Under the pieces are notes generated by a model. That model searched no databases. It worked only from the letters and a program-made list of their open reading frames with translations, and was not told the DNA's origin. 51,817 bases of DNA from Nocardia lijiangensis NBRC 108240 (GTDB taxonomy: Bacteria; Actinomycetota; Actinomycetes; Mycobacteriales; Mycobacteriaceae): assembly GCF_001613045.1 (NCBI RefSeq), contig NZ_BDBP01000076.1:1-51817 (forward strand), written 5' to 3'. Position numbers and translations under genes: made by a program. Shown piece by piece: positions 8,280-16,027 of the stretch. Each line of letters opens with the position of its first letter. The first letter of the stretch is position 1.

Positions 8280-8390
8280 CAGTACCTCCGCCCGTTCGCG
8301 CGAACCAGGTCCACACTAACCGGATTCCCCGACAGTCACCCGGAGACCACGCGCACCGGCGGGGAGTGGCGAGGGGATTTAATAACGGCC

Positions 8391-8675
8391 ATGACCAATC
8401 CCACAGACAGCACCGCTGCGCCGCCCGCGCACGAAGTGATTTTGCTGACCAGGGCCGGCTGCGGGCTGTGTGCCACGGCACTGGAGCAGTTGCGCGCGAT
8501 CTGCGCGGATTTCGGCATCGAGCCCGGCGCCCTGGACGTCGACCTCGCCGCGGAAACCGACCCTGGCCTGCGCGCGGAGTACGGCGACCGGCTGCCGGTC
8601 GTGCTGTTGGACGGTCGCGAGCACAGCTACTTCGACGTCGACGAGGCACGTTTGCGGGCGGATCTGGGTCGCTGA
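8391..8675 (+). CDS. Glutaredoxin-family thiol-disulfide protein
   Basis: 94 aa from ATG 8391. After a short polar leader the fold begins with VILLTRAGCGLCATALEQL, which contains a CxxC active site (CGLC). It ends with a glutaredoxin-like cis-Pro turn RLPVVLLDGREH. Corresponds to Rv0508, which likewise sits directly before the hemA region. Divergently placed from the HAD phosphatase; the 111 bp between them must hold both promoters. It probably reduces disulfides in the cytoplasm; partner unknown. Confidence 0.88.
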   Translation: MTNPTDSTAAPPAHEVILLTRAGCGLCATALEQLRAICADFGIEPGALDVDLAAETDPGLRAEYGDRLPVVLLDGREHSYFDVDEARLRADLGR

Positions 8676-8745
8676 TCGGTGTGATTCGTGTCCGATTTCG
8701 CCGCCGTGCTGGTCGCAGCGGAAAATGAGGCCAATTTCACCGACT

Positions 8746-8763
8746 TTGTGCAGGGCTTCACAA
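8746..8763. promoter_or_regulatory. Rex operator (ROP) upstream of rex-hem genes
   Basis: The 18-mer TTGTGCAGGGCTTCACAA matches the published Rex consensus TTGTGAA-N4-TTCACAA at 13 of the 14 fixed positions. It lies 150 bp before the preferred rex start and within the long in-frame upstream extension of rex. That argues that this extension is untranslated leader or promoter. It predicts autorepression of rex and co-control of hemA, hemC and hemD, relieved when NADH/NAD+ rises. Confidence 0.85.
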
Positions 8764-8912
8764 GCGGTTACGGTGGTGGCACGCGACCCGCATGCCGAGG
8801 CTGCGGAGCCGCCCTGAAATCCGATACTTCGACCATGGCACCGGACCGCGCCGGGCTCGAGGTCGAACGACGAACCGGACCTGTGCGCAGGCCGGAACGA
8901 GGAGCCGACGAC

Positions 8913-9743
8913 GTGACAGAGCAGCATGAGGCGCCGGGCGGCGTCTCCGGCAGGGCTCTGCAGAAAGACATCCCGCAGGCCACCGTGGCGCGGCTGGCCA
9001 CCTATCTCCGGGTCCTCGCCATGTTGGCCGACGACGGTGTGCTCATCGTATCGAGTGAGGAACTGGCTGTCGCGGCGGGTGTCAATTCGGCCAAGTTACG
9101 CAAGGATTTATCGTTCCTCGGGCCCAACGGCGTCCGGGGTGTCGGCTATGACGTAGCGAAGTTGCGGACCAGGATCGAGGACGTGCTCGGTCTGTCCGGT
9201 GGACATCGCGTGGTGCTTGTCGGCGTCGGAAACCTGGGCAGGGCCCTTGTCGGCTATGGCGGCTTCCGGCGGCGCGGATTCAGCGTGGTCGGCCTCTTCG
9301 ACACCGATCCCGGGGTGGTCGGTCTGTCGGTGGCCGGATTGAGCGTGCGCGATGTCGCGGACTTGGCCGCGGGCGTCGCCGAACTGGAACCAACCATCGC
9401 GGTCATCGCGGTGCCCGACGACGCGGCCCAGGACGTGTGCGACCAGTTGGTCGCGGCCGGGCTGCAGTCGATTCTGAGCTTCTCCGCGTGCGGGCTGATC
9501 GCGCCGCCCGCGGTGGAAGTCCGCCGGGTGGACCTGGCGGTCGAAATGCAGATGTTGTCGTTCGAACGGACCCGCAACGCCGAACCGGAGCCGCTGCCCG
9601 AGGTGGCGCACGCGGGGTCCGGCCGGATCGCGCGCCGCGTGCCGACTCCGCACTCCCCGGCCGGGCATCCGGTCCTCACGCACTCGACGACCTCGCATTC
9701 GGCAACGGAGCCAAGTAGCAAGGGATCGGTGGTCACACCATGA
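8913..9743 (+). CDS. rex: Redox-sensing transcriptional repressor Rex
   Basis: 276 aa from GTG 8913, with GGAG 9 bases upstream. The frame is open to 8688, but the Rex operator at 8746 and the non-conserved leader argue against those starts; ATG 8835 is an alternative. The N-terminal winged helix reads IPQATVARLATYLRVLAML, then SSEELAVAAGVNSAKLRKDL and FLGPNGVRGVGYDV. The NAD-binding Rossmann motif is VVLVGVGNLGRALVGYGGF, with FDTDPGVVG and IAVIAVPDDAAQDVCDQL following. The last ~60 residues are a variable His/Ser/Pro-rich tail. Rex senses the NADH/NAD+ ratio. As in Streptomyces it heads a hem operon, with hemA starting 73 bp later. Confidence 0.95.
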   Translation: MTEQHEAPGGVSGRALQKDIPQATVARLATYLRVLAMLADDGVLIVSSEELAVAAGVNSAKLRKDLSFLGPNGVRGVGYDVAKLRTRIEDVLGLSGGHRVVLVGVGNLGRALVGYGGFRRRGFSVVGLFDTDPGVVGLSVAGLSVRDVADLAAGVAELEPTIAVIAVPDDAAQDVCDQLVAAGLQSILSFSACGLIAPPAVEVRRVDLAVEMQMLSFERTRNAEPEPLPEVAHAGSGRIARRVPTPHSPAGHPVLTHSTTSHSATEPSSKGSVVTP

Positions 9744-9816
9744 GCGAACGTAGTGAGCGAATCATGTGCCAGCGCGCTTCGCGCATGCCGGAGCCGAGCG
9801 TCAGCGAGGCGCAGGC
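9739..9816 (+). repeat. Short repeat abutting the hemA start codon
   Basis: The intergenic DNA from the rex stop to the hemA ATG contains TGAGCGAACGTAGTGAGCGAA and then GGAGCCGAGCGTCAGCGAGG, ending GCGCAGGC directly before ATG. A closely related sequence ends at the menE start codon (complement of 42,164-42,244). It therefore acts as the hemA leader and ribosome binding region. Confidence 0.7.
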
Positions 9817-11229
9817 ATGAGCGTTCTACTGGTCGGGATTTCGCATCGGAGCGCTCCCGTCGCAGTGCTGGAGAAGGTCGCCATCACCGATGCCGACCGG
9901 CCCAAGCTGATCGATCGAATGCTCGCTTCCAGCCACATCTCCGAGGCCATGATCGTCTCGACCTGCAACCGCGTCGAGGTGTACGCGGTGGTCGACGCCT
10001 TCCACGGCGGTCTCGCCGAAATCGGCGACCTGCTCACCAAGCATTCCGGGCTGCCGCTGCCGGATCTCACCAAGCACGCCTACGTGCGCTACAGCGAGGC
10101 CGCCGCCGAGCACCTGTTCGCGGTGGCCAGCGGGCTGGACTCGATGGTCGTCGGTGAGCAGCAGGTGCTCAGCCAGATCCGCGGCGCCTACGCCACCGCC
10201 GACGCGCAGCAGGCCGTCGGGCGCACCATGCACGAGCTGGCCCAGCACGCGCTGCGGGTCGGTAAGCGGGTGCACTCCGAGACCGGCATCGACAGGGCGG
10301 GCGCCTCCGTGGTGTCGGTGGCGCTGGACCGGGCCAAGCAGGTGCTGGGCGATCTGGTCGGCCGCACCGCCGTGGTGGTCGGCGCGGGCGCGATGGGCGG
10401 ACTCGCCGTCGCGCATCTGTCGCGCGCGGGCATCGGCCGCATCATCGTGGTGAACCGGACCATCGACCGGGCGCGCAGACTCGCCGAGACCGCGGGCTCC
10501 TACGGCGTCGAGTCCTCGGCGCTCGAACTCTCCCGGCTCACCGAGGCGATGGCCGCCGCCGACGTGGTGGTCACCTGTACCGGTGCGGTCGGTGCCGTGG
10601 TGACGCTGGCCGATACGCACCGCGCCCTGGCCGATCGCGATCGCGCCGAATTCCCGGCGACCGAGCGTCCGCTGGTGTTCTGCGACCTCGGCCTGCCGCG
10701 CGACGTCGAGCACGCGGTGGCGGGTCTGCCCGGCGTCTCGGTCATCGACATCGAGACCTTGCAGCGCGATCCGGCCGCGGGCGCCGCGGCCGACGACACC
10801 GCCGCCGCACGATCGATCGTCGCCGACGAACTCGCCAGATACCTGGCGGGCCAGCGCATGGCCGAGGTGACCCCGACGGTCGCCGCCCTGCGCCAGCGCG
10901 CCGCCGAGGTGGTGGAAGCCGAACTGCTGCGGCTGGATTCGCGGCTACCCGGCCTGGCCGATCCGGAGCGCGACGAGGTGGCGCGCACCGTGCGCCGGGT
11001 CGTCGACAAGCTGCTGCACGCGCCGACCGTGCGGGTGAAGCAGCTCGCGTCCACGCCGGGCGGCGACAGCTACGCCGAGGCGCTACGCGAACTGTTCGAA
11101 CTCAAACCCGGTGCGGCCCAAGCGGTTGCCGCACCGATGGAGATCAGCACGCTCACCGGTGAATTCGGCGCGGGACTCGCCGACGACTTCACCGCTGGAC
11201 ACTTCGGCGAGGAGGGCAAGTCGGCATGA
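9817..11229 (+). CDS. hemA: Glutamyl-tRNA reductase
   Basis: 470 aa from ATG 9817. First committed step of C5-pathway haem synthesis: NADPH-dependent reduction of glutamyl-tRNA to glutamate-1-semialdehyde. The catalytic cysteine is Cys50 in IVSTCNRVEVYA. GLDSMVVGEQQVLSQIRGAY is the family signature, and VVVGAGAMGGLAVAHL starts the NADPH-binding domain. The C-terminal dimerisation helix region is present (RTVRRVVDKLLHAPTVRVKQ). A longer upstream frame (from 9766) would translate the repeat and is not favoured. hemC starts inside its stop codon (ATGA), so translation is coupled. Confidence 0.97.
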   Translation: MSVLLVGISHRSAPVAVLEKVAITDADRPKLIDRMLASSHISEAMIVSTCNRVEVYAVVDAFHGGLAEIGDLLTKHSGLPLPDLTKHAYVRYSEAAAEHLFAVASGLDSMVVGEQQVLSQIRGAYATADAQQAVGRTMHELAQHALRVGKRVHSETGIDRAGASVVSVALDRAKQVLGDLVGRTAVVVGAGAMGGLAVAHLSRAGIGRIIVVNRTIDRARRLAETAGSYGVESSALELSRLTEAMAAADVVVTCTGAVGAVVTLADTHRALADRDRAEFPATERPLVFCDLGLPRDVEHAVAGLPGVSVIDIETLQRDPAAGAAADDTAAARSIVADELARYLAGQRMAEVTPTVAALRQRAAEVVEAELLRLDSRLPGLADPERDEVARTVRRVVDKLLHAPTVRVKQLASTPGGDSYAEALRELFELKPGAAQAVAAPMEISTLTGEFGAGLADDFTAGHFGEEGKSA

Positions 11230-12323
11230 CCGTCGTTCAGGAAGAGGACAACATGACCGCCGACGGAACCCGGGCGCCGTGGCGCATCGGCACCCGCGGC
11301 AGTCTGCTCGCGCTGACCCAGGCGGGCACCGTGCGCGACGCGCTGATCGCCGCGGGGCATCCGGCCGAGCTGGTCGTGGTGAAGACGCCCGGCGATCTTT
11401 CCTCCGACCCGGTGCAGACGATCGGTGTCGGCGTGTTCACCTCGGCGCTGCGCGACGAGCTGGCCGCCGGAACCATCGACATCGCGGTGCACTCCTACAA
11501 GGACCTGCCGACCGCGCCGGACGCGCGTTTCACCATCGCCGCCATCCCGCCCCGCGAGGATCCGCGCGACGCCCTGGTGGCGCGCGACGGGATGGTGCTC
11601 GGTGAGCTGCCCGCCGGTTCCAAGATCGGTACCTCCGCGCCGCGCCGCGCGGCTCAGCTGGCGGCCCTCGGCCTCGGCCTGGACATCGTGCCGCTGCGCG
11701 GCAACCTGGACACCCGCCTGCGCAAGGTCACCGACGGTGAGCTGGACGCGGTGGTGGTGGCCAGGGCCGGTCTGTCCAGGATCGGCAGGCTGGACGCCGT
11801 GACCGAGGCGCTGGAGCCGGTGCAGATGCTGCCCGCCCCGGCGCAGGGCGCGCTCGCGGTCGAATGCCGCAGCGACGACACCGAGACCATCGCAGCGCTC
11901 ACCCGGCTCGACGACGCCGCCACCCGGGCCGCCGTCATCGCCGAACGATCGCTGCTCGCCGAGCTCGAGGCCGGGTGTACCGCGCCGATCGGTGCGCTGG
12001 CCGAGGTCGTCGAGTCGCTCGACGACGACGGCCGCATCGTCGACGAACTCTCGCTGCGCGGTTGCGCAGCGGCCGCCGACGGGTCCGAGGTGCTCCGCGC
12101 CTCGGTGGTCGGCGCACCCGCCGAGGCCGATCGACTCGGCCGCACGCTCGCGCAAGAGCTCTTGGAGCTGGGGGCCCGCGAGCTGCTCGGCGCACCCGGA
12201 ACAGACGACACCGCCGAGGCGAGATCCGAGCACTCAGGTGACGTCCCGAACTTGCAGCGGTCGCGACCGGGCGCGACCGAAGGTCGTATCAGCAATCCCA
12301 GCCCAATGGAGAACAACCAATGA
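11226..12323 (+). CDS. hemC: Porphobilinogen deaminase (hydroxymethylbilane synthase)
   Basis: 365 aa, ATG 11226 overlapping the hemA stop; ATG 11253 is an alternative. It polymerises four porphobilinogens into hydroxymethylbilane. Visible motifs are WRIGTRGSLLALTQAG, HSYKDLPTAPD (catalytic Asp), GTSAPRRAAQL and PLRGNLDTRLRK. The dipyrromethane cofactor cysteine is in LEAGCTAPIGA. The final ~45 residues (after LGAPGTDD) are polar and outside the normal domain. It is coupled to hemD by a second ATGA overlap. Confidence 0.97.
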   Translation: MTVVQEEDNMTADGTRAPWRIGTRGSLLALTQAGTVRDALIAAGHPAELVVVKTPGDLSSDPVQTIGVGVFTSALRDELAAGTIDIAVHSYKDLPTAPDARFTIAAIPPREDPRDALVARDGMVLGELPAGSKIGTSAPRRAAQLAALGLGLDIVPLRGNLDTRLRKVTDGELDAVVVARAGLSRIGRLDAVTEALEPVQMLPAPAQGALAVECRSDDTETIAALTRLDDAATRAAVIAERSLLAELEAGCTAPIGALAEVVESLDDDGRIVDELSLRGCAAAADGSEVLRASVVGAPAEADRLGRTLAQELLELGARELLGAPGTDDTAEARSEHSGDVPNLQRSRPGATEGRISNPSPMENNQ

Positions 12324-13882
12324 GCCGAGCCACCAAGAAGCACCCCGGGCGGATCTTGTTCGTCGGGTCGGGTCCCGGTGACCCGGCGTTGCTGACAGTG
12401 CGTGCGCGCGAGGTGCTCGGGCGGGCGACACTGGCCTTCACCGATCCCGACGTGGACAAGGGTGTGCTCGCGCTGATCGGCACCGCCGTCGAGGAGAACG
12501 AGGACGGCACCCGGCCGGTCGACGTGCGCCCCGCACTCGGTGAGCCCGCCGAGGTCGCGAAGACGCTCGTCGCCGAGGCGCGCAGCGGCCACGACGTGGT
12601 CCGCGTGGTCGCGGGCGATCCGCTGACCGCCGATTCCGTGATCACCGAGGTCACCACCGTCACCCGTTCGCACATGGTGTTCGAGGTGCTGCCCGGCCTG
12701 CCGAACGGCTCCGCGGTCCCCAGCTACGCGGGCATCGCGCTCGGCTCCGGCCACACCGAGGCCGACGTGCGCGGCGAGGTCGACTGGGCCGCACTGGCCG
12801 CCGCGCCCGGCCCGCTGGTGCTGCACGCCACCTCCGGTCACCTGGCCGAGACCGCGAGCGCCCTGGTGGAGCACGGCATGGCGCCGCAGACCCCGGTCGC
12901 GGTGACCGTGCGCGGCACCACCCGGCAGCAGCGCACCATCGAAGCCACCCTGGCCACCCTGAACAGCGCCGCCTCCGAACTGGTCGGTCCGCTGGTCGTG
13001 ACCATCGGCAAGGCGGTCGCCACCCGGTCGAAGATGTCGTGGTGGGAGTCGCGCGCGCTGTACGGCTGGACCGTGCTCGTGCCCCGCACCAAGGATCAGG
13101 CCGCCGAGATGAGCGAGCGGCTGGTCACCCACGGCGCCATCCCGATGGAGGTGCCGACCATCGCGGTCGAGCCGCCGCGCAGCCCCGCGCAGATGGAGCG
13201 CGCGGTCAAGGGCCTCGTCGACGGCCGCTACCAGTGGGTGGTGTTCACCTCCACCAACGCGGTGCGCGCGGTGTGGGAGAAGTTCGCCGAATTCGGTCTG
13301 GACGCACGGGCGTTCAGCGGCGTGAAGATCGCCTGCGTGGGCGAGGCGACCGCGGACAAGGTGCGCTCGTTCGGCATCAACCCGGAGCTGGTGCCCTCGG
13401 GCGAGCAGTCCTCCGAGGGCCTGCTCGCCGACTTCCCGCCGTACGACGACGTTTTCGATCCGGTGAACCGGGTGCTGCTGCCCCGCGCCGACATCGCCAC
13501 CGAGACGCTGGCCGAGGGTCTGCGCGACCGCGGCTGGGAGATCGATGACGTGACCGCCTACCGCACGGTGCGCGCCTCGCCGCCGCCCGCGGAGACCCGC
13601 GAGATGATCAAGACCGGTGGTTTCGACGCGGTCCTGTTCACCTCGTCCTCCACGGTGCGCAACCTGGTCGGCATCGCGGGCAAGCCGCACGCGCGCACCA
13701 TCGTCGCTTGCATCGGCCCGAAGACCGCCGAGACGGCCATCGAGTTCGGCCTGCGCGTGGACGTGCAGCCCGAGACCGCGCAGGTCGGCCCGCTGGTCGA
13801 GGCGCTCGCCGAGCACGCGGCCCGGCTGCGCGCCGAGGGTCTGCTGCCCCCGCCGCGCAAGAAGAGCCGGCGCAGCCGGTAA
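12320..13882 (+). CDS. hemD: Fused SUMT-like / uroporphyrinogen-III synthase
   Basis: 520 aa, ATG overlapping the hemC stop. The N-terminal half (about residues 10-245) has the fold signature of uroporphyrinogen-III methyltransferases (ILFVGSGPGDPALLTVRARE). The usual glycine-rich GDPxxFGRG block is replaced by AGDPLTADSVI, so methyltransferase activity is doubtful. The C-terminal half (about 255-510) is uroporphyrinogen-III synthase: WTVLVPRTKDQA, WVVFTSTNAVRAV, LLPRADIATETLAEGL and VLFTSSSTVRNLVG. The same fusion is known for Rv0511. It cyclises hydroxymethylbilane to uroporphyrinogen III. It ends in a very basic tail and is followed by a strong terminator. Confidence 0.93.
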   Translation: MSRATKKHPGRILFVGSGPGDPALLTVRAREVLGRATLAFTDPDVDKGVLALIGTAVEENEDGTRPVDVRPALGEPAEVAKTLVAEARSGHDVVRVVAGDPLTADSVITEVTTVTRSHMVFEVLPGLPNGSAVPSYAGIALGSGHTEADVRGEVDWAALAAAPGPLVLHATSGHLAETASALVEHGMAPQTPVAVTVRGTTRQQRTIEATLATLNSAASELVGPLVVTIGKAVATRSKMSWWESRALYGWTVLVPRTKDQAAEMSERLVTHGAIPMEVPTIAVEPPRSPAQMERAVKGLVDGRYQWVVFTSTNAVRAVWEKFAEFGLDARAFSGVKIACVGEATADKVRSFGINPELVPSGEQSSEGLLADFPPYDDVFDPVNRVLLPRADIATETLAEGLRDRGWEIDDVTAYRTVRASPPPAETREMIKTGGFDAVLFTSSSTVRNLVGIAGKPHARTIVACIGPKTAETAIEFGLRVDVQPETAQVGPLVEALAEHAARLRAEGLLPPPRKKSRRSR

Positions 13883-13919
13883 GTGCCGTCCGCTTCGCGC
13901 CCGGTGTGTGATCGGCGCG

Positions 13920-13957
13920 GCGAAACGCCCGCCCCATGGTGGGCGTTTCGCGTTTTT
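13920..13957 (+). terminator. Rho-independent terminator after hemD
   Basis: GCGAAACGCCC (13920-13930) pairs perfectly with GGGCGTTTCGC (13941-13951). Three more inner pairs leave a 4-base loop. TTTTT follows at 13953. It closes the rex-hemA-hemC-hemD unit. Confidence 0.92.
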
Positions 13958-14101
13958 GGGCCGCGCCGCCTCGAGGTACCTCTCGTGGAAGGGGGCAGCT
14001 CCGCCGGTTGCCCATAGAAACATGGGCGTTTCACTTTGGCTGGATAGCGCTACCGTCACCGATTACACGATTGACAGTGTTATTAGGAAGGCGGTAACGC
14101 C

Positions 14102-14374
14102 ATGTACCAGTTGATGACGAAAACTCTTGCGATTGGACTGCTTTCGTTGACCATCGGTGCCGCTTCGGCCGCACCTGCCGGCGCGGCGCCCGCCGTGGCG
14201 CCGCCCGTGGCGGGGACCGGTTCGGCCGCGGACTTGGAATCGGGTTCTGCGACCGGCTCCAGTGCCTTGTCCAGCACCTTGGTCAGGCTGTTGGCCTGCT
14301 TCGTCGAGTTGCCGGGCAGCAGTACAGCAATGCCGTACCCACCGCGGTGTTTGTTCACGCCGCCCATCGGCTGA
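14102..14374 (+). CDS. Small secreted protein (signal peptide), unknown function
   Basis: 90 aa from ATG 14102, with AGGAAGG 12 bases upstream. Residues 1-28 form a typical Sec signal peptide (LAIGLLSLTIGAASAAPAGA, Ala-x-Ala sites). The mature part is short and rich in Ala, Ser, Gly and Pro, contains a VRLLACFVELPG segment and two Cys, and has no recognised domain. It resembles the two small exported proteins at 18.9-19.5 kb in size and composition. It is bracketed by two hairpin terminators, so it is probably an independent transcription unit. Function unknown. Confidence 0.65.
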   Translation: MYQLMTKTLAIGLLSLTIGAASAAPAGAAPAVAPPVAGTGSAADLESGSATGSSALSSTLVRLLACFVELPGSSTAMPYPPRCLFTPPIG

Positions 14375-14411
14375 AACCGTTTCGGGTCCGCACTGGCGGA
14401 GCTCGCGCGCG

Positions 14412-14443
14412 GCGAAACGCCCACCGCGTTGTGGACGTTTCGC
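14412..14443. terminator. Hairpin between convergent genes
   Basis: GCGAAACG...CCCAC (14412-14424) pairs with GTGGACGTTTCGC (14431-14443) over 13 positions with one mismatch. It lies between the secreted protein (+) and the gene ending at 14473 (-). Its outer arm sequence is the same as in the hemD terminator. Confidence 0.7.
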
Positions 14444-14472
14444 TTTCGCGCCCGGCCTCGGGCCGGACGCAG

Positions 14473-14754
14473 TCAGCGGCTGTAGCGCAGCAAGGTGCGC
14501 ACCAGACGGCACGTGGTGTCGGAAGGCGGCCGGATGCCGACGAGTTCGGCGGTGTTCCGGATCTTCTCGTTGCTCGCCTGGGTCGGCAGGTAGATCCCCG
14601 AGTCGAGCAGGGCGATGCTCAACCGCATCGCCTTGAGCCTGCGGTTGTGCGTGACGTACCACCTGCGCGGACGCCCCGCGGGCAGCGGGCGCTTCTCCAA
14701 CGGCCGGTAGGGCGTGATGATCGTGGACTTTCGGGCGGCTGCGGTCGCGGGCAC
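14473..14754 (-). CDS. Small basic protein of unknown function
   Basis: 93 aa. The start is GTG at 14754, chosen because GGGGAGGA lies 5 bases before it; the open frame continues upstream without a comparable ribosome binding site. The protein is basic and well structured in appearance: RPLEKRPLPAGRPRRWYVTH, then NRRLKAMRLSIALLDSGIYL, then SNEKIRNTAELVGIRPPSDT and a C-terminal RLVRTLLRYSR. I do not recognise a family. The non-repetitive composition and strong ribosome binding site support a real gene. DNA or RNA binding would fit the charge but is speculation. Confidence 0.7.
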   Translation of the reverse strand: MPATAAARKSTIITPYRPLEKRPLPAGRPRRWYVTHNRRLKAMRLSIALLDSGIYLPTQASNEKIRNTAELVGIRPPSDTTCRLVRTLLRYSR

Positions 14755-15001
14755 TTGCGTCCTCCCCTCGCGATCGGGAATCCGGCGGATCCCCTCGAAC
14801 ACAGCTTCGATTCTACCCGCCCCTACCGACAAAAACCGCTGGCTGCAACACTTTTCGCACTCGTCAGTCGCTGCACGCCGAACGCTTGATGCGGCGCGAG
14901 TGCTCGTCTGCTCCCACTCGAGCCACTGACGCCGACTCATCCTCGGGGACGGCGCGATCCCGAACCGCAACGAGCCGGTGCCAGGGTTCGAGCAGTCGGC
15001 G

Positions 15002-15796
15002 TCAGGGTTCGAGAAGGAGCCGAAGGGCCTGGGGATGGCCGAGATCGGCCGCGCGTTGGAGCCAGTAGGCCGCCTCGTCAGGAGCGGCGGAGTTCGGTGC
15101 GTCGGTGGTTCGGCGGTCGCGCAGGGTCATCGCCAGGTGGAACATGGAATCGGGATCGCCCGCCGCCGCGCCGCGGCGCAGCCAGCGCTCGCCTGCGCCG
15201 ATGTCGCCGCGGTCCAGGTACATGGCGCCGAGCACCGCCATCGCGTCGAGGCGTCCGCGGCGCACGGCCTCGGTCAGCAACTCGACGGCGCGCTCGAATG
15301 CACCGGTGCGGGCCAGGTGCACGCCGAGACTTCGCATGGCCGTGGGGTTTCCGCCCCGGGCGGCCCGCTCGTACCAGCGCACGGCCGACTCGTCGTCCCC
15401 GCGCCGGTGCGCGATCACGCCCATGTTGGCCATCGCCTCCGGGGCCCCGGCTTCCGCCGCCGGTCGCAGCCAGCGCTCCGCCGCATCCAGTTCCCCTCGC
15501 TCCAGATACAGCGCACCGAGCCGGAGATCCGCTCCCGCGCACCCGGCGGTGACGGCCTGCTCCCACCATCCGATGGCCTCCGCTACGCGTCCGTCCGCCG
15601 CGGCGAGCTCGCCGAGCGGTCCGAGCGCGGATACGCTGCCGAGCTCTGCGGCCCGCCGCAACCATTGTTCCGCGCCGCCGGGGTCGTTCGCCTCCCGCAG
15701 CGCCTCGGCCAGCCGCTCCATCGCCCACACTTCCCCGCCCGCGGCGAACCGCCGCAACGCCGCCACCCGCAACCCGTATCGGTCGTAACCCGTCAT
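15002..15796 (-). CDS. Sel1/tetratricopeptide-repeat protein
   Basis: 264 aa from ATG 15796. It consists almost entirely of ~36-residue helical repeats of the Sel1-like type. Examples are AEQWLRRAAELGSVSALGPL, AERWLRPAAEAGAPEAMANM, AVRWYERAARGGNPTAMRSL and GERWLRRGAAAGDPDSMFHL, roughly seven repeats. There is no signal peptide or membrane segment. Such repeats are protein-binding scaffolds; the partner is unknown. It is divergent from hemB with 231 bp between starts, and that interval contains no credible gene. Confidence 0.85.
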   Translation of the reverse strand: MTGYDRYGLRVAALRRFAAGGEVWAMERLAEALREANDPGGAEQWLRRAAELGSVSALGPLGELAAADGRVAEAIGWWEQAVTAGCAGADLRLGALYLERGELDAAERWLRPAAEAGAPEAMANMGVIAHRRGDDESAVRWYERAARGGNPTAMRSLGVHLARTGAFERAVELLTEAVRRGRLDAMAVLGAMYLDRGDIGAGERWLRRGAAAGDPDSMFHLAMTLRDRRTTDAPNSAAPDEAAYWLQRAADLGHPQALRLLLEP

Positions 15797-16027
15797 CGCC
15801 TTGCCTCCGAGATCCGGCTCGCTGCGAGGAACCTGTCTTCAGCATGGCCCATGCGCCCGGTGTCGAGCGGCGCGTTTTGGTATCGGTCCGCGTCGTCGAG
15901 TTCGCGACCCTGTTTGCCGAGGTCGGCGACCGTGCGGGCCGGTATCGCCCGATGCCTGCGGTGGGCCGGATCACCACCGCCAGAGGCGCTGGCGACACCG
16001 GCGCCGAGCAGGCGTATCGTGCGATTC

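Noticed and set aside
8688..8912. Longer rex start (from 8688 or 8835)
   Set aside because: The leader residues are not Rex-like and the Rex operator lies inside this stretch, so a start at 8913 fits better; ATG 8835 cannot be fully excluded.
11654..14059. Minus-strand open frame of about 801 codons across hemC, hemD and beyond
   Set aside because: It lies antisense to well-conserved hemC and hemD and is composed of His/Arg/Gly-rich low-complexity sequence, typical of the shadow frame of GC-rich genes.
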